Source: Trachelipus rathkii
Taxonomy: Eukaryota; Arthropoda; Malacostraca; Isopoda; Trachelipodidae
Reading direction: 5' to 3'
DNA: 64,000 nt
NCBI GenBank assembly: GCA_015478945.1
Contig: JABUQX010002503.1
Coordinates: 38,293-102,292, forward strand
This document shows, one piece after another, positions 52,991 to 64,000 of the stretch (positions are counted from its first letter, which is position 1; each line of letters starts with the position of its first letter). The notes below the pieces were generated by a model that had not been told where the DNA came from, did no database searches, and saw only the letters and a program-made list of their open reading frames with translations. Both the position numbers and the translations under genes were made by a program.

Positions 52991-55900
52991 AGTCAATCTT
53001 CTTCAATGAGTTCTCCCATCGCCCTCATGAAGCGCGATGACTAAGCAAGGGCGAATTCCGAAGAAAAGGAGTCAGTTTATTTTGGAAGCGGTGCTGAGCG
53101 GACGTGTTTTTTAATTCTCTCTCTCAAGAAAGGCGCTTCGGCGGCCAACAGGATGCTGAACGAAGAGATAAAGCGCGGTGAGAAAAAACAGCAACGAGAA
53201 CGTCTTGGCATTCTATTTTAGGAAATCTTCGTCTCGCTCGTAGATTTTAGATTTAAAAATAATTTATGTAAAATCTATTATATAATTGTTATATAAAAAT
53301 CGTTTACTGAAAAAACTAATGAAAGGCGAGCCGCCACCCCATATTCAAAAAAGAAAATTATGCAATAATAAGTAAATTTATATAAAAACATTTTTTTAAA
53401 GATTGTGATTGAAAAAGGCGCCAAAAAAATTGGAATTATCAGTTGAGTCTATCTTCTTCAACGAGTTTGCCCATCGCTCTCGTGAAACGCGACGACTTTG
53501 CGAGGGCGAATTTCAAAGCTGAAGAGTCTGTTTATTTTGGAAGCGGTGCTGAGCGAAGGTGTTTTATAATTCTCTCTGAAGAAAGGCACTTCGGCGGCCC
53601 ATAGGATGTTGGACGAAGGGAGAAGGCGCGGTGGAATAAAATTGCATAGATTACGTCGTGGCGTTCTATTTTTGGAGATCTTCGTCTGGGTAAGGTTTTT
53701 TTAAAGTTTCTCTTAGATTTTAGATTTAAAATTGATTTAAGAAAAATCTATCATATTAAACAATTTTTGGAAGCAGTGCTGAGCGAAAGTGTTTTATGTA
53801 TCTAGGAAGAAAGTCGATTCGTTGGTCCATAGGATGCTGGACGAAGGGAGAAGGCGCCAATTACGTCGTGGCCTACTTTGAAATGCGAGACGCGCTCTCG
53901 CTTCCGAATAACGGTAGATCCCGCGTCGTCGTCGAACGGTGGTGAAACAGACTCGTGAACGGAGCACCGAAACGGTAAGGTTTAAAATAATTTTTATAAA
54001 TGTTATATAAAAAAATTTTATTGAAAAAACTAATGCAAGGCAAGGAGCAGCCCAATATTCAAAAATGAAAAGTTTGCAGTAATAAGTAAAGTTATATAAA
54101 AATATTTCTTTTAAAGATTGTGATTGAAAAAGGCGCCAAAAAAATTGAAATTTATCAGACGAATCTATCTTCCTTAATGAGTTCACCCTTCGCCCGCGTG
54201 AAACGCGACGACTATGTGAGGACGAATTTCGAAGAAGAAGAGTCAGTTTATTTTTGAAGCGGTGCTGAGTAGACGTATTTTATAATTCTCTCTCAAGAAA
54301 GGCGCTTCAGCGGCCCATAGGATGTTGGACGAATGGAGAAGACGCGGTGGAAAAAAATCGCAACGATTTCGTCATGGTGTTCTATTTTATTAAATTTTCA
54401 CCTCGGGTGAGTTTTTTTAAAAGTTTCTCTTAAATTTTAGATTTAAAAATTATTTAAGTAATCTATTATTAATAATAAACAAATTTTGGAAACGGTGCTG
54501 AGCGGACGTGTTTTATAATTCTCTCTCGAGAAAGCCGCGCCGCCACCTCCCCATATTCATAAATGAAAATTATGCAGTAATATATAAATTTATATATATT
54601 TTTTTAAAGATCGTGATTGAAATTGGCGGCAAAAAAAATTGAAACTTATCAGTCGAGTCTATCTTCTTCAACGAGTTCGCTCATCGCCCTCGTGAAACGT
54701 GACGAATATACGAGGGAGAATTCCGAAGAAGAAGATTCAGTTTATTTTGGAAGCGGTGCTGACTGGACGTGATCTATAATTTTCTCAAGAAAGGCGCTTC
54801 AGCGGGCATAGGATGTTGGACGAATGGAGAAGGCGCGGTGAAATATAATATCAACGAATTCGTCGTGGCATTCCATTTTAGGAAATCTTCGCCTTGGGTG
54901 AGTTTTTTTAAAAGTTTTTCTTAAATTTTAGATTTAAAAATTATTTAAGTAAAATCTATTATTATTAATAAACAAATTTTGGAAATGGTGCTGAGCGAAT
55001 GTGTTTTATAATTCTTTTTCGAGAAAGACGCGCCGCTGCCCATATTCAAAATTGAAAATTATGCAGTAATAAGTAAATTTATACAATTATATTTTTTTTA
55101 AAGATCGTGATTGAAATTGCCGCCAAAAAAAATTGAAATTTATCAGTCGAGTCTATCTTCTTCAACGAGTTCGCTCATCGCCCTCGTGAAACGCGACGAC
55201 TATACGAGGGCGAATTCCGAAGAAGAAGAGTCAGTTTATTTTTGAAGCGGTGCTGAGCAGACGTGTTTTAAATTCTCTCTCAAGAAAGGCGCTTAGGCGG
55301 CCCATTGGATGTTGGACGAATGGACGTTCGCGCTTCCGAATAACGAGGATAACGCAGGAGCACCGAAACGGTAAGGTTTTAAATAATTCAATAAATGTTA
55401 TTTAAAAGTCGTTTACTGAAAAATTATTCAATGGCGTGTCGCCTCCCCCATTTAAAAATTAAAATTATGCTGTAATAAGTTAATTTATATCATTTTTTTT
55501 AAAAGATTGTGATTGAGAAAGGCACCAAGGAAAATTGAAAATTATCAATCGATCCTATCTTCTTCAACGAGTTCGCCCATCGCCCTCGTGAAGCGCGATG
55601 ACTAAGGGCGAATTCCGAAGAAGATGAGTCAGTTTATTTTGGAAGCGGTGCTAAGCGGACGTGTTTTATAATTTTCTTTTGAGAAAGGCGCTTCGGCTGC
55701 CCATGGGATGCTGGACGAATGGAGAAGTCTCGATGAAAAAAAGAATAGCGATCACACCCATTTCGTCGCGGCGTAATATTTTAGGAAGTCTTCGCCTCGG
55801 GTAAGTGTTTTTAAAAAGTTTCTCCTAATTTTAGATTTAAAATTATTTAGGTAAGCCCATTATGTCATGGCGTACTGCGAAACGCGAGACTCACTCGCCC

Positions 55901-56720
55901 TTCCGAATATCGGGGATGCCGAGTCATCGTCGAACGATCGGTCGTGAAAGAGACTCTGCTGGACTAGGGGAGAAGGCGCGCGTACTGTGAAATGCGAGAC
56001 GCGCACGCGCTTCCAAACCACGGGGATGCCGCGTCATCGTCGAACGGTCGTGAAATAGATTCGCTAACGGAACACCAACAAGGTAAGGTTGTAAATAATT
56101 TTATAAATGTTATGAAAAAGTCTTATACTGACAAATAATTAATGAAAGGCGCGCCGCAGCCTCATATTCAAAAATGAAAATCATACGGTAATAAGTAAAT
56201 TTATGTAATTTTTTTGTAAAGATTGTGATTGAAATAGGCGCGAAAAAAAAATTCAAAATTATTTGTCGAGTCAATCTTCTTCAACGAGTTCACCCATCGT
56301 CCTCATGAAACGCGAATACCATGAAAAAGACGAATTCCGAAGAAGACGAGTCAGTTTCTTTTGGAAGCGGTGCTGAGCGGACGTGTTTTATAATTCTCTC
56401 TCAAGAAAGGCGCTTTGGCGGTCCATAGAATGCTGGACGAAGAGAGAAGGCGCGGTGAGAAAAAAAAGGCATTGATTACGTCGTGGAGTTCTATTTTAGG
56501 AAAATTTTTCCTCGGGTAAGTTTTTTTTAAAGTTTCTTGTAGAATGTAGCTTTAAAAATTATTTAAGTGAAAACTATTTTCTTAAAAAAAAGTTGCTTCC
56601 CGCTAAAAAGTAAAGGCTCTTCATAAGCCTTGAAAAAAAAGCCGTTTTCCGCCATAAAACTAAAGGCGCGTCTCGCCGCCCTAAGTGAGAAAAGTAAAGT
56701 TTCCTATTGTTAGTAAATTT
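52985..56720 (+). repeat. Exon-like repeat array, middle block
   Basis: About eight further modules, complete or partial, with GCGGTGCTGAGCG-type segments near 53090, 53550, 53770, 54260, 54490, 54755, 54985, 55250, 55650 and 56365. Two kinds of module end recur: a TCTTCGNCTCGGGTAAGT end and a CACCGAAACGGTAAGG end. Partial modules that skip the first half are interleaved with full ones. Confidence 0.75.
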
Positions 56721-56923
<203 letters not shown>

Positions 56924-57351
56924 ATTTCATAAACGTTGAAAAAAGTCGTTTCCCGCCAAAAAATATATGCGCGCCGCCACCCTAAATGCGAGTCAGTTTA
57001 CTTTGGAAGTGGTAGTGAGCGGACGTGTTTTATAATTCTCTCTGAAGAATGGCGTTTCGGCGGCCATTAGGATGCTGGACGAAAGGAGAAGGCGCGGTGA
57101 GAAAAAAAGCAACGATTACGTCGTGGAGTTCTATTTTAGGAAATATTTGCCTCGGGTAAGTTTTTTTTAAAGTTTCTTGTAGAATGTAGCTTTAAAAATT
57201 ATTTAAGTGAAAACTATTTTCTTAAAAAAAAGTTGTTTCCCGCTAAAAAGTAAAGGCGCTTCATAAGCCTTGAAAAAAAATCGTTTTCCGCCATAAAACT
57301 AAAGGCGAGTCGCCGCCCTAAGTGAGAAAAGTAAATTTTCCTATAGTTAGT

Positions 57352-57451
<100 letters not shown>

Positions 57452-58695
57452 ATTTCATAAACGTTGAAAAAAGTCGTTTCCCGCCAAAAAACTATATGCG
57501 CGCCGCCGACCTAAATGCGAGTCAGTTTACTTTGGAAGTGGTAGTGAGCGGACGTGTTTTATAATTCTCTCTGAAGAATGGCGTTTCGGCGGCCATTAGG
57601 ATGCTGGACGAAAGGAGAAGCGCGGTGAGAAAAAAAAGCAACGATTACGTCGTGGCGTTCTATTTTAGGAAATCTTTGCCTCGGGTAAGTTTTTTTTAAG
57701 TTTCTCTTTGAATTTAGATTTAAACATTATTTAAGTATAATATGTTACCTTGTAAAAAGTCGTTTCCAACCCCAAACTAAAGGCACTTGCTAAATCTTGA
57801 AAAAAAAAGTTGTTTCCCGCATAAAATTAAATGCGCGCCGCCACCCTAAGTGCGAAAAGGAAATTTTCCTATAGTAAGTAAATTTATATATATGCTTTTT
57901 TTTAATTTCATAAATATTGAAAAAAGTCGTTTCCCGCAAAAAATTAAATGCGGGCCGCCGCCCTAAATGCGAGTCAGTTTAGTTTGTAAGTGGTGGTGAG
58001 CGGACGTGTTTTACAATTATCTCTGAAGAATGGCGCTTTGGCGGCCCATAGGATGCTGGACGAAGGGAGAAGGAGCGGTGAGAAAAAAAGGCAACGATTA
58101 CGTCGTGTCGTTCTATTTTAGGAAATCTTCTCCTCGGGTGAGTTTTTTTAAAAGCTTCTCTTAAATTTTAGATTTAAAAATTATTTAAGTTAATCTATTA
58201 TTATTAGTAAACAAATTTTGGAAGCGGTGCTTAGCGGACGTGTTTTATAATTCTTTCTCGAGAAAGGTGCCCCTCCACCCCATATGCAAAAATTAGAATT
58301 ATGCAGTAATAAGTAAATTTATATAAAATAATTTTTTTTAAAGATCGTTATTGAAATTGGCGCGAAAAAAAATGAAAATAATCAGACGAGTCAATCTTCT
58401 TCAACCAGTTCGCCCAGCGCCCTCTTGAAGCGCGATGACTAAGCAAGGGCGAATTCCGAAGAAGATGAGTCAGTTTATTTTGGAAGCGGTGCTGAGCGGA
58501 CGTGTTTTATAATTATCTCTCAAGAAAAGCGCTTCGGCGGTCCACAGGATGCTGAACGAAGGGAGAAGGCGCGGTTAGAAAAAAAGGAGACGGTTACGTC
58601 TTGGAATTCTATTTTAGGAATCTTCGTCTCGGGTAAGTTTTTTTTTAAAAGTTTCTCTTAGATTTTAGATTTAAAAATAATTTAACTAAAATCTA

Positions 58696-58796
<101 letters not shown>

Positions 58797-61700
58797 AACA
58801 TAACTCAAAAATGAAAATTGCGCGCTTATAAGTAATTTAATTATAAAATAATTTCTTTTAAAGATCTTGATTGAAATTGGCGCGAAAAAAATTTGAAAAT
58901 TATCTTCTCAAGTCAATCTTCTTCAACCAGTTTGCCCATCGCCCTCATGAAGCCCGATGGCTAAGTGAGGGTGAATTCCGAAGAAGATGAGTCAGTTTAT
59001 TTTGGAAGCGGTGCTGAGCGGACGTGTTTTATAATTCTCTATCAAGAAAGGCGCTTCGGCGGCCCACATGATGCTGAACGAAAGGAGAAGGCGCGGTGAG
59101 AAAAAAAGGCAACGATTACGTCGTGGCATTCTATTTTAGGAAATCTTCGTCTTGGGTAAGTTTTTTTTTAAATTTTCTCTTAGATTTTCGATTTAAAATT
59201 AATTTAAGTGAAATATATTATTATTATTATGATAAACATAACTCAAAATGAAAATTGCGTGGTAATAAGTAAATTACATTATATAAATTCTTTTAAAGAT
59301 CGTGATTGTAATTGGCGCGAAAAAAATTGAAAACTATCAGTCGAGTCAATCTTCTAAAACGAGTTCTCCCATCGCCCTCATGAAGCGCGATGACTAAGCA
59401 AGGGCGAATTCCGAAGAAGAGGAGTCAGTTTATTTTGGAAGCGGTGCTGAGCGGACGTGTTTTATAAATCTCTCTCAAGAAAGGCGCTTCGTCGGCGCAC
59501 AGGATGCTGAACGATGGGAAAAAGCGCGGTGAAAAAAAAAGGCAACTAGAACGTCGTGGCATTCTATTTTAGGAAATCTTTGTCTCAGGTAAGTTTTCCT
59601 TTAAAAGTTTCTCGTAGATTTTAGATTTAAAAATAATTTAAGTAAAATTTATTATATAAATGCTTTATAAAAATCGTTTACTGAAAAAACTAATGAAAGG
59701 CGAGCCGCCACCCCATATTCAAAAAAGAAAATTATGCAATAATAAGTAAATTTATATAAAAACATTTTTTTAAAGATTGTGATTGAAAAAGGCGCCAAAA
59801 AATTGAAATTTATCAGTCGAGTCTATCTTCTTCAACGAATTCGCCCATCGCCCTCGTGAAACGCGACGACTATACGAGGGTAAATTCCGAAGAAGAAAAG
59901 TCGGTTTAGTTTGGAAGTGGTGCTGAGCGGACGTGTTTTATAATTCTCTCAAGAAAGGCACTTTGGCGGCCCATAGGATGTTGGACGAAGGGAGAAGGCG
60001 TGGTGGAATAAAATTGCAACGATTACGTCGTGGCGTTCTATTTTAGGAAATCTTCGCCTGGGTAAGTTTTTTTTTCAAAGTTTCTCTTAGATTTTAGATT
60101 TAAAATTTATTTAGGAAATATCTATCATAATAAACAATTTTTGGAAGCGGTGCTGTGCGAAAGAGGTTTATGTATCTAGGAAGAAAGTCGATTCGGTGGT
60201 CCATAGGATGCTGGACGAAGGGAGAAGGCGTCCATTATGTCGTGGCTTACTTTGAAATGCGAGACGCGCTCGCGCTTTCGAATAATGGTAGATCCCGAGT
60301 CGTCGTCAAACAGTGGTGCAACAGGCTCGCGAACGGAGCACCGAAACGGTAAGGTTTTTAATAATTTTTATTATAAATGTTATATGTATAAAAGTCGTTT
60401 ATTGAAAAAATTAATGAAAGGCGCATCGCCGCCCCATATTCAATATTGAAAAGTATGCAGCAATAAGTAAATTTATATAAAAATGTTTTTTTTAAAGATT
60501 GTGATTGAAAAAGGCGCAAAAAAAAGTTGAAATTTATCAGTCGAGTCTATCTTCTTCAACTAGTTCGCCCATCGCCTTCGTGAAACGCGACGACTATACG
60601 AGAGAGATTTTCCGAAAAAGAAGAGTCAGTTTATTTTGGAAGCTGTGCTGAGTGGACGTGTTTCATAATTCTCTCTCCAGAAAGGCGCAACGGCGATCCA
60701 TTGAATGTTGGACGAAGTGAGAAGCCACCGTGAGAACAAAATGGCAACGATTACGTCGTGGCGTTCTATTTTAGGAAATCTTTGTCTGGGTAAGTTTTTT
60801 TTTAAACTTTCTTTTAGATATTAGATTAAAAATTTATTTAAGAAAAATCTATTATTATAATAAACAAATTTTGGAAGCGGTACTGAGCGAACGCGGTTTA
60901 TGTCTATATTAAGAAAGTCGATTCGGTAGTCCATATGATGTTGGACGAAGGGAGAAGGCGTCCATTACGTCGTGGCTTACTTTGAATGCCAGACGCGCTC
61001 GCGCTTCCGAATAATGGTAGATCCCGTGTCCTCGTCGAACAGTGGTGCAACAGGCTCGCGAACGAAGCAACGAAATGGTAAGTTTTTAACTAATTTTTAT
61101 AAATGTTATATATATATAAAAGTCGTTTATTGAAAAAACTAATGAAAAGCGCGTCGCCGCCCCATATTCAAAAATAAAAAGTTTGCAGTAATAAGTAAAT
61201 TTATATAAAAATGTTTTTTTTTTTTTAAGAATGTGATTGAAAAGGGTGGAAAAAAATAAAGGCACCCAGCGGCCCTATCTGTGAGTCAGTTTATTTTGGA
61301 CGTGGTTGTGAGCGGACGTGTTTTCTCTTTGAAGAAAGGCGCTTCGGCGGCCCACAGGATGCTGGGCGAAGGGAGAAGGCGCGGTGAGAAAAAAAAGCAA
61401 CGTTTAAGTCGTGGTGTTCTATTTTAAAAAATCTTCGTCTCGGATAAGTTTTTTTTTTAAAGTTTCTCTTAGATTTTAGATTTAAAAAATAATTTAAGTA
61501 AAATGTATTATTATTATTATTATAATAAACATAACTCAAAAATGAAAATTGCGTGGTAATAAGTAAATTTAATTATATAATAAATTCTTTTAAAGATCGG
61601 GATTGTAATTGGCGCGCAAAAAATTGATAATTATCAGTCGAGTCAATCTTCTTCAACAAGCTCGCCCCATCCCCCTCTTGAAGCGCGATGACTAAGCAAA

Positions 61701-61892
61701 GGCGAATCCGAAGAAGAGGATGTTGGACGAAGGGAGAAGGCGCGGTCGTCCTAGCGCTCTATTTTAGGAATTCTTTTCCTCGGGTAAGTTTTTTTTAAAA
61801 GTTTCTTCTAAATTCTAGATTTAAAGTTATTCAAGTAAAATCTTATATAATATTTAATAAACAAATTTTTTAAAATAATAATTTCAAATATT

Positions 61893-62170
61893 AATGAGAA
61901 CGGGCTCCCTGTCATCGTACGTCCCCGTCGTGGAGCCCGGTAATATTTTTCGATCCCTCCGAAACAATCTCATTTACGACACCAAAAACCGATCGATCAT
62001 CGATCGAATGGAAAGATAATATATCGCGTTACCGAAGATTTGCCTTATTCGTCTATTTTTCATTTCCGTAGATGAACGCATCCCGGCGAAGATTTTTGCG
62101 TTCGCGCATTTCTTCATCGGGATGCGTTTCATTGCGACGTTCGTTCGATGGGCGACCGAGCCTATTGTCC
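61893..62170. repeat. Direct repeat, copy 1, with two conserved hairpins
   Basis: Matches 63712-64000 closely over ~280 bp. It contains a CGGGCTCC/GGAGCCCG hairpin (61901-61939) and a longer hairpin at 62076-62127 with an ACGCATCCCG/CGGGATGCGT stem and an inner TGCG-TTCG-CGCA loop. Open frames running across it are not convincing as genes. Confidence 0.75.
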
Positions 62171-62842
62171 GTCCTATTATTTTATTATTTTTTTTATATA
62201 AACGAGCCGGAACGAATCGATCGACCGAGGTCGTTTCGCGAGCTCGTTCGAATAAAGGCGAATCTTTACGGTATCGTGGTCATATTTTCTTTCTATTCGA
62301 TCGAAGAACGAGACACATTCACAAACACACACACAGGAGGGTCGAAGATAGCTAAAGCGATGACAAAACTTTGGTACGGACGTTCTGCCGTAGTACCTTG
62401 CTCGCGCGCATTCTTTCTTTCTTTCTTCCTTCCTTTCGGTTTCTCAAAAATTTATCGAGGGAGGAAAATGCTATTGCTTATCCATTTCCTCTCTCGAAAG
62501 CCGGCCGGATAGCAAGCTAGCTAGCGAATATTATAGAAAAAATGGTTTTAGCGTTAATAATGTAACCGGCGAGCGACTATCGAAATTTCTTTCCAATATC
62601 CAAAAGGGTTAGATGAGGGCGCTTGGGAAAGCGGACGGGAGGGAGACGATATTCGGAAAGAAATTTTGACTTTCGTTCGTCCCGTTATTAACGTCAGGTT
62701 TTTTTTCCGGAATGAAAAATTGCGAGTACAGTACGGTATTTTTACTGGCAAATTTTTTTTGGTTTTAAAATTAAAAGCGGTTCGCCCCGCGAATTGAGGT
62801 AAAATCATGATTTTCTTTTTGTTTTTTGTCCGTTCCGTTTGT

Positions 62843-62884
<42 letters not shown>

Positions 62885-62960
62885 TAGGTTTAATGATTTT
62901 TTTTTTTTTTTAGATTTAAGGACCATTTATTTACTAATGTATATGCAAAACATTTTCCCT
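62170..62960. other. Unassigned region between the direct repeats
   Basis: Mixed composition with CpG-rich stretches (62200-62680) typical of host DNA, a long poly-T run at 62847-62882 and a second at 62898-62912. The poly-T followed by TTTCCCTACAG could be the pyrimidine tract and acceptor of a downstream exon. Confidence 0.35.
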
Positions 62961-62964
62961 ACAG

Positions 62965-63251
62965 GCGCTGCAGAAGAAACAAAAACACGCGACGGATAAC
63001 CCAGACACACACGCACACACACATACACAAACACACGCACGCGGAAACCTCTTCCGCTTCATTTCCCTATTTCACAAACAAACGACGTTCGATAGCGGCT
63101 ACGGCCTCCCTCTTCGATTCGGTCGGAATACCTTTATCAGACTTGACGGATAAGTTACCGGCCGGTCATAACAGCCCGCAAGAAATCCATTGCGTTCTCG
63201 ATTTGATAAAACTATTCCGATCGATGGGAGGAGTCGGTCAGCGGCATTTCT
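62965..63251 (+). CDS. Possible 3' coding exon of a host gene (partial)
   Basis: After a good acceptor (ACATTTTCCCTACAG) the frame beginning at 62966 stays open for ~95 codons to a TGA at 63249-63251. It starts with a Cys/Arg-rich stretch, passes through a His-Thr run from a CA microsatellite (63007-63045), and ends in an ordinary-looking segment containing SLFDSVGIPLSDLTDK and DLIKLFRSMGGVGQ. No family recognised. There is no ATG, so it could only be a terminal exon joined in phase 1 to sequence upstream. Confidence 0.35.
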
Positions 63252-63711
63252 GACTAAGTTGTTGGGTTCCTTGCTGTTTCGCTGCGCTGTACGGCCAATG
63301 GAATGGTAGGGTATTTACAGGTCCGCTTACGACTGGTCTAGCCGCACTTTCGAGCGTCAGATGGGGTCTATCGACGACGACACCGTTAGTAGTTAGTCAG
63401 TCCTCCGATGGATAGCTTCTCCTTCTATCTGAGGGTGAGAATTTGTCCGAAGCGTTCGAAATAGCGTTAGTTTAGGTTAGAGTAGCGGGTCGGTCGATTC
63501 GTTGTTCTTCTATCTCCGACTGTCCTGTCCTTTAAATTAAAATATATAATATCGACCGATACCTAACGAGCGTGCCCAGGGGTTCGCGATTACACATTTT
63601 TTCCGACTCTTTTAAAACCCTGATTTCCACTTCTTCTACTATTACCACCTTTTGCTATTAAACAGTACACTCGCATAACAGACACTATCACACTTACAGG
63701 TTTTGAACGCT
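63252..63711. other. Unassigned host-like region
   Basis: Mixed-composition sequence with no recognisable gene, between the possible exon and the second direct repeat. Confidence 0.35.
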
Positions 63712-64000
63712 GATGAGGACGGGCACTCACGGGCTCCCTGTCATCGTACGTCCCCGTCGTGGAGCCCGGAAATATCTTCGCATCCCTCCGAAACAATCTC
63801 ATTCACGACACCAAAAAACCGATCGATCATCGGTCGAATGGAAAGGTAATATATCTTGTTACCGACCGACGATTCGCCTTATTCGTCTATTTTTCATTTC
63901 CGTACATGAACGCATCCCGGCGAAGATTTTCGCGTCCGCGCATTTGTTCGTCGGGATGCGTTTCATTGCGACGTTCGTTCGATGGGCGACCGAGCCTATC
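63712..64000. repeat. Direct repeat, copy 2 (runs off the window)
   Basis: Second copy of the 61893-62170 repeat, offset by about 1.82 kb. Both hairpins are kept (63730-63768 and 63910-63961). It continues past the window edge, so the true repeat length is unknown. Confidence 0.75.

Noticed and set aside
60155..60352. Short frame in an exon-like module (VVAYFEMRDALALSNNGRS)
   Set aside because: The matching module at 53850 has a stop in the same frame, so coding is not conserved between copies.
62072..62512. 146-codon plus-strand frame after the first direct repeat
   Set aside because: Its start lies within the hairpin-bearing repeat, the composition is Arg/Phe-biased noise, and no splice or promoter context supports it.
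61893..64000. LTR retrotransposon bounded by the direct repeats
   Set aside because: No TG...CA ends, primer-binding site, polypurine tract or polymerase frame between them, and the second repeat runs off the window.

Overview
The window looks like arthropod nuclear DNA, most plausibly from a hymenopteran. It has GT-AG introns, AATAAA-type ends, TATA boxes (one with a TCAGT initiator at the right spacing), long TA and TAA microsatellites, transposon-like inverted-repeat elements and undepleted CpG. Set inside it is a cluster of large, mostly intronless genes that look viral rather than like ordinary insect genes. Two have recognisable enzyme motifs: a 2864-residue D5/SF3-type helicase (candidate primase-helicase) at 33880-42474 and an RNA-ligase-like nucleotidyltransferase at 13069-14526. 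My working reading is a domesticated or endogenised large DNA virus locus, comparable in style to the ichnovirus structural protein encoding regions (IVSPERs) of ichneumonid wasps. The species and the virus lineage are inference.

Layout. 1-2.6 kb: a 791-residue gene with an Asn-rich tail (+). 4.5-6.9 kb: a six-exon gene, every intron in phase 1 (+). 7-12.4 kb: a gene-free stretch of inverted-repeat (MITE-like) elements and a minisatellite that appears to be amplified from their terminal repeat. 12.5-14.5 kb: the ligase-like gene with its promoter and a 5' UTR intron. 14.85-33.5 kb: two tandem copies of a ~9.4 kb unit. Each unit carries a 3' fragment of the helicase gene (-), two overlapping minus-strand genes, two plus-strand paralogues (A and B) and a small three-exon gene (+). 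33.9-48.7 kb: the full helicase gene and two more minus-strand genes (618 and 899 residues).

The duplicated genes have decayed in a complementary way. The 351-residue minus-strand gene and the three-exon gene are intact only in unit 1. A and B are complete only in unit 2. The helicase is complete only downstream of unit 2. About one readable copy of each gene therefore survives across the locus.

48.9-61.9 kb is a long array of exon-like modules (~290-400 bp). Many end in a strong GTAAG(T) donor and contain a hairpin that is kept in several copies by paired base changes. A block of six tandem MITE copies (50.8-53.0 kb) interrupts it. 61.9-64 kb is probably ordinary host sequence: a ~290 bp direct repeat with two conserved hairpins and a possible coding exon between the copies.

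Most proteins here cannot be named from sequence alone. Reading-frame evidence is strong; functional evidence is good only for the helicase and the ligase.
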